NCBI GenBank assembly: GCA_030913385.1
Contig: CP133159.1
Span: 1,758,584-1,822,583 of the forward strand
DNA: 64,000 nt
Direction: 5' to 3'
Origin: Cytophagaceae bacterium ABcell3
GTDB taxonomy: Bacteria > Bacteroidota > Bacteroidia > Cytophagales > Cytophagaceae
Below the pieces are notes generated by a model that saw nothing but the letters and a program-made list of their open reading frames with translations, was not told the DNA's origin and ran no database searches. The position numbers were made by a program, and so were the translations under genes. Below, piece after piece: positions 53,739-63,982 of this stretch (positions are counted from its first letter, which is position 1; every line of letters starts with the position of its first letter).

Positions 53739-56155
53739 ATGGTACATAAAATTACATTTTCTTGGCACCTTTTTGTGTGTTTTCTGTTGTTTTCCTTTCA
53801 CCTATTGCCCGCGCAGGAAATTCCGTTTTTTGATGTGGAGGTGGGTATGTACCCAAGTAATTTCCGTTATTCTACGGCAGGGGGGAATGAACTGGCCAAT
53901 CTTACTTCACCGAGCCTTTCGAACCGTACACCTGTGGGCGACTACCTGATAGCCTCGGAAGAGGTCCAGGGCAATGCCAGTGTGCTGGAGGGGGAGGGCA
54001 TCCCCATCGGTTTTGATTTCCCCTTTGCGGGCGACACTTTTGACGTGTTCGGTGTGAGCGGCAAGGGGTATATTGTGCTTGGCAAGCGCAGCGAAGGTTT
54101 GACCATCTACGCCGATACGCTCCGGTACGAAGAGAATGACACGGTCTTTACCCGTCAGAACCCTTATTTGATATCAGGTCTTATGCTTGGGAAAAATGCT
54201 GAGACTGTTTACTCTTTATGGGTTGTTTGTAGAAATCATGGATTTCCCGGAGATAGAAATATCTCTATCCTTATAGATTACTCTCTACGGCTTCCTGCCT
54301 TAAACGGGCTTTCTGGCTCATTTTCGTGGACATCAATGATTTCTTTATATGAAGATGGCAGGATTGTGAAGACTTATACATCCAATGTTATGGATGGTGT
54401 TGAGTTTGAAACGCTTGCATTTGTTCTGGACAGGTTCGGGGACGACAAAGACTTGGGTATATATGCTCAAGAAGGGGGGGGTGGGACAGCCCTGAGGTTT
54501 TTTATGGCCTAGACAATCGCTTTGGTTATGTTAGTGAAAGTTTTCGGCCGGAAAGTGTGAGAGACTTTCCGGGTTCAATTTATACCCCCCTTGCCCGTCC
54601 ATACAGCTGTCCTTGGCCTTTCCATTGGGAAATGGGTACGCGGGAGGGGAACTACCACGCTTACTTTGACAATGACTATTCCCTGCTGGATGAAAAGCGG
54701 GCGAACACGACAAGTTCCCTTTGGTGGTATGGCTCGGGTATCCATAATGCCTCCTATGATGTTTATCTTGGCACCGACCCCCACGATATGTGGGAGGCGG
54801 GGGAGGGGCTGTCCGGAGACAGTGTGGACATAAGGGCCGGGCGTAGTGCAGTGCCTTTGGTGGAGTTCCCGTTCAGCGGGCTGGCACCGGACATGAAGTA
54901 CTATATGAAGGTAACAGGGTCAACAGAAACAGATACCCTGACCTGTAGCTATGAGTTCCGTACCAAGACGGAAGAATTCAATGACCGCTACTGCCGGTAT
55001 TCAAACCCGCATGGCTGGGCCCAAACCCTGATGTACAAAGTGGATTTTAATGACCTTGAATTTGAGAACCCACTAGAACCCGGGCTTTTCAATACCTCCC
55101 GCCTGGTGCCGGACACGGGGAACTGGACCACTGAGCTTGCACGGGGGGAGACCTATACCCTTTCCATAGGGGCGACAGAGCGAGCGAGCGACCACCGTAT
55201 GAGGGTCTTTATAGACTATGACCAGGACGGGGTTTTTGACGAGGAGCGGGAAGCTTACCTGACCACGAGCAACAGCAGTACCAGCTACGAAGACATAGAG
55301 ATCACCATTCCTGAAGGGGCATTGCTTGGCAGGACGCGGATGAGGGTGGCCTCAAGGCAATGGCCTTATTATATCTCCCCTTGTGGCAACAGCTATCTTG
55401 ACTTTACCGTGACCATTGTGCCCCAGGAGCATTGCCGCAGTCTGTCTTATAATGGGGAGGTCCAGGAAACTTGTTTCCGAGAGGCAGACGGTGCTTTTTC
55501 TGTTTCCCCTGAAGGTGGCACGCCCCCTTACAGCATCCAATGGGACACGGGAGACCCGGAAGATACAGGCGCGGAACTTTCCGGCTTAGGGGTGAACGCC
55601 CACCACCGTGCGACTATCGAAGACGCTGAAGGTTGCCATATCCGCACGTCCATGTTGGTGATGCGCCAGACGCAGCCCGTACTGGCGGACACCAATGGGC
55701 TATACGAGCACCGCCAGGCTTCCCTTTCCGGCGGGGTGCCGCCTTTTTCCATAGAACTAAGCGGTGAAGGGGAGACATACTTCTTTGAAGGTGTTTCAGA
55801 CCTCTTGGACTTGGAGGGGCTTGCGCCTGGCACTTACGACCTGGAGGTGCACGACAGCCAAGGCTGTACCTATACTGTAGAAGGCTTGGAGGTGCCGGTG
55901 CTTTTATCGACTGCTACCGGTTCAGAGACGCTTTCCGATGTGCTGGTCTATCCCAACCCCGCCCGTGACATATTGTACGTACAAGGGGTGTCGCAACATG
56001 CGGTGGCAGAGGTTTATTCTATGAAAGGCGTGCTGGTGAAGGAAGAAAAGTTGTCCGGCAACAGCATTGGCCTTGCAGGGATCCCTTCCGGCCTTTATAT
56101 CCTTCGCCTGAAGGATGGAGATATAATGTTTAACCAGAAAGTCCTCGTGCATTGA
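53739..56155 (+). pseudogene. T9SS surface protein, array copy 2: out of frame at a G8 run (phase-variable or broken)
   Basis: The first frame (53739-54512) ends after about 257 residues; the second (from about 54500 to 56155) carries the Fn3-like, GEVED, SprB and sorting domains. The break is at 54474-54481, a run of eight G where copies 1, 3 and 4 have the sequence for EGGSWD. Relative to them copy 2 is one base short, so one added G would restore the full protein. Apart from two variable windows it follows copy 1 closely (e.g. GEGLSGDSVDIRAGRSAVPL here). It may be switched off reversibly by slippage, or be a true pseudogene, or reflect a homopolymer sequencing error. Confidence 0.85.
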
Positions 56156-56171
56156 TCATAATTGATGTTTA

Positions 56172-56204
56172 AACATGTAATTGGTTGAAAAAAAATTACA
56201 TGTT
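56172..56204 (+). terminator. Terminator of array copy 2
   Basis: Same 11-bp AACATGTAATT / AATTACATGTT stem as after copy 1. Confidence 0.8.
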
Positions 56205-56239
56205 CTTTTGTTGTGATAAACAGTCGGCTTTATTAATAT

Positions 56240-56346
56240 TGTGTCGCTTGTCGGTATTTATTTTTAGATAGGAGTATATTTTTTTGGGTTACTTATGAGG
56301 CGTTGTGGGTATGTACCCATATAATGTCTTATTATAAGTTTTAGCT
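56240..56346 (+). promoter_or_regulatory. Duplicated promoter/leader, array copy 3
   Basis: Almost identical to the leader of copy 1; palindrome GGGTATGTACCC at 56307-56318. Confidence 0.6.
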
Positions 56347-58763
56347 ATGGTACATAAAATCGCATTTTCTTGGCACTTTTTTGTGTGTTTTCTGTTGTTT
56401 TCCTTTCACCTATTGCCTGCGCAGGAGATTCCTTTCTTTGATGTGGAGGTGGGGCGGGTTGCCCAGAATCACCGCCATTCTTCAGGAGGAGGGTATGAGC
56501 TTGCCAACCTGACTTCGCCGAGCCTTTCGAACCGTACACCTGTGGGCGATTACCTGATAGCCTCGGAAGAGGTCCAGGGCAATGCCAGTGTGCTGGAAGG
56601 GGAGGGTATCCCCATCGGTTTTGATTTCCCTTTTGCGGGCGATACTTTTGACGTGTTCGGTGTGAGCGGCAAGGGGTATATTGTGCTTGGCAAGCGCAGC
56701 GAAGGTTTGACCATCTATGCCGATACGCTCCGGTACGAAGAGAATGACACGGTCTTTACCCGTCAGAACCCTTATCTGATATCAGGGTTAATGTTGGGAA
56801 AGAATACAGAGACTGTTTACTCTATGAGGGTTGATTTTAGGAATCACGGATTTCCAGGGGATAGGAATATTGCTATTTTCATAAGTTGCTCCCTGCGCCT
56901 CCCTGCTCTCAATGGGCTTTCTGGCTCATTTTCGTGGACATCAATAATCTCATTGTATGAAGATGGGAAAATCTCTAAAACATTTCAGACTAATGCGATG
57001 GACGGGGTTGATATTGAAACGCTTGCGTTTGTTTTGAGCAGATTCGGGGAAGACAAAGACTTGAGTATATATGCTCAAGAAGGAGGATCTTGGGACAGCC
57101 CTGAGGTAACTTATAATTCAGAAAACCGGTTCGGCTATGTCAGTGAAAGTTTCCGGCCGGAAAGTGTCACTGATTTTCCAGGGTCAAGCTATATCCCCCG
57201 TGACCGTCCATATAGCTGTCCTTGGCCTTTCCACTGGGAAATGGGCACGCGGGAGGGGAACTACCACGCTTACTTTGACAATGACTATTCCCTGCTGGAT
57301 GAAAAGCGGGCGAACACGACGAGTTCCCTGTGGTGGTATGGCTCGGGTATCCATAATGCCTCCTATGATGTTTACCTTGGCACCGACCCCCATGACATGT
57401 GGGAGGCCGGGAGCAGCCTGTCAGGAGACAGTGTGGACATAAGGGCCGGGCGTAGGGCAGTGCCTTTGGTGGAATTCCCTTTCAGCGGGCTGGCGCCTGA
57501 CATGAAGTATTATATGGAGGTGATAGGGGTTACAGAAACAGATACCCTGACCTGTAGTTATGAGTTCCGTACCAAGACGGAAGAGTTCAATGACCGGTAC
57601 TGCCGGTACTCAAATCCGTATGGCTGGGCTGAACCCCTGATGTACAAAGTGGATTTTAATGACCTTGAATTTGAGAACCCATTAGAGCCCGGGCTTTTCA
57701 CTACCTCCCGCCTGGTGCCGGACACGGGAAACTGGACCACTGAACTTGCACGGGGGAGACCTATACTCTTTCCATAGGGGCGACAGAGCGGGCGGGCGAC
57801 CACCGTATGCGGGTCTTTATAGACTATGACCAGGACGGGGTTTTTGACGAGGAGCGGGAAGCTTACCTGACCACGAGCAACAGCAGTACCAGCTACGAAG
57901 ACATAGAGATCACCATTCCTGAAGGGGCATTGCTTGGCAGGACGCGGATGAGGGTGGCCTCAAGGCAATGGCCCAGCTATGTTTTCCCTTGTGGCAACAG
58001 CTATCTTGACTTTACCGTGACCATCGTGCCCCAGGAGCATTGCCGCAGTCTGTCTTATAATGGGGAGGTCCTGGAAACTTGTTTCCGAGAGGCAGACGGT
58101 GCTTTTTCTGTTTCCCCTGAAGGTGGCACGCCCCCTTACAGCATCCAGTGGGACACGGGCAACCCGGAAGATAGAGGCCAGGAGCTTTCCGGTTTAGGGG
58201 TGAACGCCCACCACCGTGCGACTATCGAAGACGCTGAAGGTTGCCATATCCGCACGTCCATGTTGGTGATGCGCCAGACGCAGCCCGTGCTAGCGGACAC
58301 CAATGGGCTATACGAGCACCGCCAGGCTTCCCTTTCCGGCGGGGTGCCGCCTTTTTCCATAGAACTAAGCGGTGAAGGGGAGACATACTTCTTTGAAGGT
58401 GTTTCGGACCTCCTGGACTTGGAGGGGTTTGCCCCTGGCACTTACGACCTGGAGGTGCACGACAGCCATGGCTGTACCTATACTGTAGAAGGCTTGGAGG
58501 TGCCAGTGCTTTTATCGACTGCTACCGGTTCAGAGACGCTTTCCGATGTGCTGGTCTATCCCAACCCCGCCCGTGACATATTGTACGTACAAGGGGTGTC
58601 GCACCATGCGGTGGCAGAGGTTTATTCTATGAAAGGCGTGCTGGTGAAGGAAGAAAAGCTATCCGGCAACAGCATTGGCCTTGCAGGGATCCCTTCCGGC
58701 CTTTATATCCTTCGCCTGAAGGATGGAGATATAATGTTTAACCAGAAAGTCCTCGTGCATTGA
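56347..58763 (+). pseudogene. T9SS surface protein, array copy 3: out of frame at a G5 run (phase-variable or broken)
   Basis: The first frame (56347-57777) runs through the signal peptide, N-terminal domain and Fn3-like region; the second (57807-58763) covers GEVED, SprB and sorting domains. The break is at 57752-57756, where five G stand in place of the six found at 52535-52540, 55143-55148 and 60363-60368 in the other copies, so ARGETYTLS becomes ARGRPILFP. The N-terminal variable window is the same as in copy 1, but the segment from about residue 155 to 290 is the most divergent of the four (KISKTFQTNAMDGVDIETL, PEVTYNSENRFGYVSESF). Confidence 0.85.
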
Positions 58764-58779
58764 TCATAATTGATGTTTA

Positions 58780-58812
58780 AACATGTAATTGGTTGAAAAA
58801 AAATTACATGTT
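58780..58812 (+). terminator. Terminator of array copy 3
   Basis: Same 11-bp stem as after copies 1 and 2. Copy 4 does not have it. Confidence 0.8.
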
Positions 58813-58847
58813 CTTTTGTTGTAATAAACAGTCGGCTTTATTAATAT

Positions 58848-58954
58848 TGTGTAGCTTTTCGGTATTTATTTTTAGATAGGCGTATATTTTTTGGGGTTAC
58901 TTATGGGGCGTTGTGGGTATGTACCCATATAATGTCTTATTATAAGTTTTAGCT
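58848..58954 (+). promoter_or_regulatory. Promoter/leader, array copy 4 (diverged)
   Basis: Same layout with several substitutions (gtagcttttcgg, aggcgtat, atggggcg) while the palindrome GGGTATGTACCC (58915-58926) is unchanged. Conservation of the palindrome amid change suggests a function. Confidence 0.6.
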
Positions 58955-61378
58955 ATGGTACATAAAATCGCATTTTCTTGGCACTTTTTTGTGTGTTTTC
59001 TGTTGTTTTCCTTTCACCTATTGCCTGCGCAGGAGATTCCTTTCTTTGATGTGGAGGTGGGTAGTTTCTTAAGGAACAGTCGCCATGTCACAGGGGGGGG
59101 GAGTGATCTTGCCAACTTGACCTCGCCGAGCCTTTCGAACCGTACACCTGTGGGCGATTACCTGATTGCTTCGGAAGAGGTCCAGGGCAATGCCCCTGTG
59201 CTGGAAGGGGAAGGCATTCCCATCGGTTTTGATTTCCCCTTTGCGGGAGACACTTTTGACGTGTTCGGTGTCAGCGGCAAGGGGTATATTGTACTTGGCA
59301 AGCGCAGCGAAGGTTTGACTATCTACGCCGATACGCTCCGGTACGAAGAGAATGACACGGTCTTTACCCGTCAGAACCCTTATCTGATATCAGGGTTAAT
59401 GTTGGGAAAGAATACTGAGACTGTCTATAACTTTCGAGTAAACCATAAAACATGGGGTTTCCCGGGAGACAGGAGCATGTCGATATATATAAGTCATACC
59501 ATGAGACTTCCTGCCTTGAACGGGCTTACAAGGTCTTTTTTATGGGATTCAATGATTTCTTTATATGAAGATGGCAGGATTGTTAAAAGCTATACATCCA
59601 ATGTCGTGGATGGTGTTGAATTTGAAACGCTTGCATTTGTTCTGGACAGGTTCGGGGACGACAAAGACTTGGGCATATATGCTCAAGAAGGAGGTTCCTG
59701 GGACAGCCCTGAGGTTTTTTATGGCCTGGACAACCGCTTTGGGTATTTCAGTGAAAGTTTCCGGCCGGAAATTTCTGGCAGCATGTTTCCTGGGACAATC
59801 TATACTCCCTTTGCCCGTCCATATAGCTGTCCCCAGCCTTTCCACTGGGAGATGGGTACGCGGGAGGGGAACTACCACGCTTACTTTGACAATGACTATT
59901 CCCTGCTGGATGAAAAGCGGGCGAACACGACGAGTTCCCTGTGGTGGTACAGTCCGGGTATCCATAATGCCTCCTATGATGTTTACCTTGGCACCGACCC
60001 CCATGACATGTGGGAGGCTGGGAGCGAGCTGCCCGGAGACAGTGTGGACATAAGGGCCGGCCATAGTGCAGTGCCTTTGGCCGAGTTCCCTTTCAGCGGG
60101 CTGGCACCGGACATGAAGTATTATATGGAGGTGATAGGGGCTACAGAAACAGATACCCTGACCTGTAGTTATGAGTTCCGTACCAAGACGGAAGAGTTCA
60201 ATGACCGGTACTGCCGGTACTCAAATCCGCATGGCTGGGCCCAAACCCTGATGTACAAAGTGGATTTTAATGACCTTGAATTTGAGAACCCTCTAGAGCC
60301 CGGGCTTTTCAATACCTCCCGCCTGGTGCCGGACACGGGAAACTGGACCACTGAGCTTGCGCGGGGGGAGACCTATACCCTTTCCATAGGGGCGACAGAG
60401 CAGGCAGGCAGGCACGATATGCGGGTCTTTATAGACTATGACCAGGACGGGGTTTTTGACGAGGAGCGGGAAGCTTACCTGACCACGAGCAACAGCAGTA
60501 CCAGCTACGAAGACATAGAGATCACCATTCCTGAAGGGGCATTGCTTGGCAGGACGCGGATGAGGGTGGCCTCAAGGCAATGGCCCAGCTATGTTTTCCC
60601 TTGTGGGGACAGCTATCTTGACTTTACCGTGACCATCGTGCCCCAGGAGCATTGCCGCAGTCTGTCTTATAATGGGGAGGTTCTGGAAACTTGTTTCCGA
60701 GAGGTAGACGGTGCTTTTTCTGTTTCCCCTGAAGGTGGCACGCCCCCTTACAGTATCCAATGGGACACGGGAAACCCGGAAGATACAGGCACGGAACTTT
60801 CCGGCTTAGGGGTGAACGCCCACCACCGTGCGACTATCGAAGACGCTGAAGGTTGCCATATCCGCACGTCCATGTTGGTGATGCGCCAGACGCAGCCCGT
60901 ACTGGCGGACACCAATGGGCTATACGAGCACCGCCAGGCTTCCCTTTCCGGCGGGGTGCCGCCTTTTTCCATAGAACTGGGCGGTGAAGGGGAGACATAC
61001 TTCTTTGAAGGTGTTTCGGACCTCTTGGACTTGGAGGGGCTTGCGCCTGGCACTTACGACCTGGAGGTGCACGACAGCCATGGCTGTACCTATACTGTAG
61101 AAGGCTTGGAGGTGCCAGTGCTTTTATCGACTGCTACCGGTTCAGAGACGCTTTCCGATGTGCTGGTCTATCCCAACCCCGCCCGTGACATATTGTACGT
61201 ACAAGGGGTGTCGCACCATGCGGTGGCAGAGGTTTATTCTATGAAAGGCGTGCTGGTGAAGGAAGAAAAGCTGTCCGGCAACAGCATTGGCCTTGCAGGG
61301 ATCCCTTCCGGCCTTTATATCCTTCGCCTGAAGGATGGAGATATAATGTTTAACCAAAAAATAATAGTCGAAAACTAA
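58955..61378 (+). CDS. T9SS-exported GEVED/SprB-repeat surface protein, array copy 4 (807 aa, intact; G9 run)
   Basis: Same domain order as copy 1 and fully in frame. It has a run of nine G at 59093-59101 coding for three Gly at about residues 47-49, just after the signal peptide; gain or loss of one base there would abolish the protein. The variable windows are its own (SFLRNSRHVTGGGSDL; VNHKTWGFPGDRSMSIYISH). The middle, from the Fn3-like region through GEVED, matches copy 1 almost exactly (SPGIHNASYD, ATEQAGRHDMRV). The last residues differ from the other copies (FNQKIIVEN instead of FNQKVLVH), marking the downstream boundary of the duplication. Confidence 0.9.
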   Translation: MVHKIAFSWHFFVCFLLFSFHLLPAQEIPFFDVEVGSFLRNSRHVTGGGSDLANLTSPSLSNRTPVGDYLIASEEVQGNAPVLEGEGIPIGFDFPFAGDTFDVFGVSGKGYIVLGKRSEGLTIYADTLRYEENDTVFTRQNPYLISGLMLGKNTETVYNFRVNHKTWGFPGDRSMSIYISHTMRLPALNGLTRSFLWDSMISLYEDGRIVKSYTSNVVDGVEFETLAFVLDRFGDDKDLGIYAQEGGSWDSPEVFYGLDNRFGYFSESFRPEISGSMFPGTIYTPFARPYSCPQPFHWEMGTREGNYHAYFDNDYSLLDEKRANTTSSLWWYSPGIHNASYDVYLGTDPHDMWEAGSELPGDSVDIRAGHSAVPLAEFPFSGLAPDMKYYMEVIGATETDTLTCSYEFRTKTEEFNDRYCRYSNPHGWAQTLMYKVDFNDLEFENPLEPGLFNTSRLVPDTGNWTTELARGETYTLSIGATEQAGRHDMRVFIDYDQDGVFDEEREAYLTTSNSSTSYEDIEITIPEGALLGRTRMRVASRQWPSYVFPCGDSYLDFTVTIVPQEHCRSLSYNGEVLETCFREVDGAFSVSPEGGTPPYSIQWDTGNPEDTGTELSGLGVNAHHRATIEDAEGCHIRTSMLVMRQTQPVLADTNGLYEHRQASLSGGVPPFSIELGGEGETYFFEGVSDLLDLEGLAPGTYDLEVHDSHGCTYTVEGLEVPVLLSTATGSETLSDVLVYPNPARDILYVQGVSHHAVAEVYSMKGVLVKEEKLSGNSIGLAGIPSGLYILRLKDGDIMFNQKIIVEN

Positions 61379-61390
61379 GAAAAAAAAAGG

Positions 61391-61484
61391 AGAAGTTTCC
61401 GGCGCTCGTCACCAGGTGAAAGAACCGGGCAGAAGCGGGCCTTACGGCCCGACTACCCGCTTTTCTGTGCGGCAACACAGAAAA
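61391..61484 (+). promoter_or_regulatory. GC-rich structured element between array copy 4 and the next gene
   Basis: Nested pairing can be drawn: CGGG with CCCG around GGGCC-ttac-GGCCC (about 61424-61459). Then comes a hairpin TTTTCTGTG / CACAGAAAA (61461-61469 with 61476-61484), followed by aagggtttttt. The second part can serve as a terminator for copy 4. The first may be part of the same terminator or a structured RNA leader of the gene at 61542. No known riboswitch class was recognised. Confidence 0.5.
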
Positions 61485-61541
61485 AAGGGTTTTTTAATAA
61501 AAAATTATTGACCAATTGTTTTACTAAATTTAACCCGTTTA

Positions 61542-63893
61542 ATGAAAACGCTAAAATTAGGAATTTGTTTGCTTTTTGCAACAAATATTTTACACGCACA
61601 GACACAGACCTGTGACTCTACCAATATTCCCAATGCCGGGAATAATTTTCATGTGGAAAATACCTTTGGTTCAGGGGCGGATTTTCAGCCTGTGAATGGT
61701 ACTACAGGCGATGAATGTGTGCAAACAAACGATCCTCTACATTATAGTCTCGATATTGGTTGCCCCCAAGAAGGAGGCGATATATCCAATGTTCAAACGG
61801 ATATAGACTTTAATGTTCAAGGTGGCCTGCAAATTAACAGTATTAATGGGAATACTATCAGTGTAACGCCTGTTGAGAGGGATGACCGATATGATAAGGG
61901 GAGAATCACAGCGGATTATATTTGTACCTATGACAGCGTAGGGACAATACCCATTCCATGTGAAGAGGGTACCATGCCTTTTACCTATAATAAAAGAAGG
62001 GAAGGCCGTGTGTATATGGACCTTTACCAAAAATTTGATTGGACAAGTGAAATTGTAGGGCCAAGCTGTGTGTCGGAAGGCGAAAAGGTTACCTACTCTA
62101 TCTTTGATTATGTAAGTGGTACTGCGGTAACAAGTTCTGGATATGGTATTGGAATAGACGAGTATAAGTGGTGCTGGCCAGATGGCTGGGAGATCGACTA
62201 CAATTCAGCAGATAACAGTTCTATAACTTTAGATGCTAATACCGTCAACCCTGGCCAAGACCAACTCTCTGTAATGGTGGGAAGGTGCAATACGCAGATA
62301 GAATTTAAGACCATAGGACTGGGTTTGCCTGAAGCTGTGCTTGACAGTGAGATTTGTGTGTCTGCGAGCAATACCATTGAGCTGGTGCTAAGCACGGTAG
62401 AGGATGTGCGCTATACTCTTGACCTAGGTGACTATACCCTTGCCAACGGTGGAGACTTGTCATTTGTGGGAACTGGGGGCAATATCAGCAGGGTCATCGA
62501 TGTAGGTGAAGATGAAAGTGGAAGCATTACGGTGATATCTTCTGCCGTCAGCGGCGGCGGTTTCTGTGCGGAGCAGCCACGTTCAGATGTATTTACTTTT
62601 GAAAGGGGCTTTACCGGTGGAGAAATAGACGGCCCAGAGTGCTTGGTGCCGGGCGAAACGTATCAGTTTAGTGTGGAGGGCAGTGGACCTGTTACATGGG
62701 ATTTCCCTCAGGGCATAACTATAGAGAGCAACCCGGACAATGCTGCCTCGGTAAGTGTTTCTGTAGGCGAATCATTTGTTGAAGGAAACGTTTCTGTCTC
62801 TGGTGGCTGTGAGGGAGTAACTACTATTACGAAATGGCTTAAAAAAGGGCCGGCGGCACCATCTGAGATTGTAGGGCCTGAGTGTATTAGCCAAAATACC
62901 AACTACGAGTACAGTGTTACTGACGGGCATGGCGATACGTATCAATGGAACTTACCACAAGGTTTCAGCCCACAAAGCCTTTTGGGAGGAGCATCTATAA
63001 ACCCTCATAGTGGCAATACTACCGGTGGAACTATTTCTGTGGTTGCCAAAATAGACGGTTGTCCAGATGCAGCGCCTGTTGAGAAAGAGGTTTTTGTTTC
63101 TCCAGGTGCCATTCACTCTATTGATGCAAGCCAACCATGCTTGAACAGTGGCATTGCAGACCAAGTGACCCTTACTGCTAATCCAGATAACTTTGGAAGT
63201 TATGAGTGGGACTTGCCTGCTGGTTGGTCTTTTGCAGGAGGTAACACAGACGCTGCCAGTGTAACAGTAAATACTGATGGAACAGGAGGCGAAGTAAGTG
63301 TAAGGGCATTAGCCGGAGGTAATTGTCCTGACGGCCCTGAGTACAACCAAAACTTTGCTGCTGAAGGTATTGGACAGCCGGTTTCTATTAGCAGACATAG
63401 TACAGACTTCGGGGGAGAGTATCTTGAAGTGAATGTATGGGCGCAGTCTTATCAATGGTATGTAGATGGGGTTGCTCTTGCTGGCGAAGACCGTCGTATA
63501 CTGGACTTGCCTTTCTATGATGGAGAAAGCCGTGAATATTGCGTAGATGTGAGCAATGGTGACTGTATATCAAGAGAATGTTTAAGTTCTGAGTATATTA
63601 AAAGCATGCGTATTTCTCCAGAAAGCATGGAAGTTTCTGAAGAAAAGAAACAAGCATCTTCTGTAAGGATATCTCCTAACCCTGTTTCTGAGACCTTAAG
63701 GATAGAAGCAGCGTCTGACCTAGAAGGTACTTCATTTAGTGTGGTGTCAATGAAAGGCGACGAAGTTGCCAGTGGACAATTTGGTTTAAAAGAAGTGAAA
63801 GTTAATGTTAGTGATTGGCCTAGTGGTACTTATATAGTTAAGTATGTTCTTAACGGAGAAGCCCATGCCAAGAAGGTAAATGTAGTGAAGTAA
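61542..63893 (+). CDS. T9SS-exported PKD-like-repeat protein (783 aa)
   Basis: Signal peptide 1-20 (GICLLFATNILHAQ). The body has several PKD-like/Ig-like domains typical of Bacteroidota surface proteins, each beginning I-x-G-P-x-C (EIVGPSCVSEGEKVTYSI, GEIDGPECLVPGETYQFSV, EIVGPECISQNTNYEYSV) and containing W-x-x-P/L-P-x-G-W/F (WCWPDGWEI, WDFPQGITI, WNLPQGFS, WDLPAGWSF). The final 80 residues are a T9SS sorting domain (VRISPNPVSETLRI, SGTYIVKYVLNGEAHAKKV). It is less GC-rich than the neighbouring array and probably an independent gene. The role is likely structural or adhesive; no catalytic motif was seen. Confidence 0.87.
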   Translation: MKTLKLGICLLFATNILHAQTQTCDSTNIPNAGNNFHVENTFGSGADFQPVNGTTGDECVQTNDPLHYSLDIGCPQEGGDISNVQTDIDFNVQGGLQINSINGNTISVTPVERDDRYDKGRITADYICTYDSVGTIPIPCEEGTMPFTYNKRREGRVYMDLYQKFDWTSEIVGPSCVSEGEKVTYSIFDYVSGTAVTSSGYGIGIDEYKWCWPDGWEIDYNSADNSSITLDANTVNPGQDQLSVMVGRCNTQIEFKTIGLGLPEAVLDSEICVSASNTIELVLSTVEDVRYTLDLGDYTLANGGDLSFVGTGGNISRVIDVGEDESGSITVISSAVSGGGFCAEQPRSDVFTFERGFTGGEIDGPECLVPGETYQFSVEGSGPVTWDFPQGITIESNPDNAASVSVSVGESFVEGNVSVSGGCEGVTTITKWLKKGPAAPSEIVGPECISQNTNYEYSVTDGHGDTYQWNLPQGFSPQSLLGGASINPHSGNTTGGTISVVAKIDGCPDAAPVEKEVFVSPGAIHSIDASQPCLNSGIADQVTLTANPDNFGSYEWDLPAGWSFAGGNTDAASVTVNTDGTGGEVSVRALAGGNCPDGPEYNQNFAAEGIGQPVSISRHSTDFGGEYLEVNVWAQSYQWYVDGVALAGEDRRILDLPFYDGESREYCVDVSNGDCISRECLSSEYIKSMRISPESMEVSEEKKQASSVRISPNPVSETLRIEAASDLEGTSFSVVSMKGDEVASGQFGLKEVKVNVSDWPSGTYIVKYVLNGEAHAKKVNVVK

Positions 63894-63914
63894 TCTTAAA
63901 CTTTTACTATTATA

Positions 63915-63949
63915 AAAAGAGGTTACCGTTCTTAGCGGTAGCCTCTTTT
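63915..63949 (+). terminator. Rho-independent terminator
   Basis: 14-bp stem with one mismatch (AAAAGAGGTTACCG / CGGTAGCCTCTTTT), loop of 7 bases, 22 bases past the stop codon at 63893. Confidence 0.85.
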
Positions 63950-63982
63950 GTTACTCATGCTCTGCTATAGTATACCCCTCCC

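Noticed and set aside
55528-55833. Minus-strand 101-codon frames repeated in all four array copies (e.g. 52920, 55528, 58136, 60748)
   Set aside because: Antisense shadows of the conserved SprB-repeat coding region; conserved only because the sense strand is.
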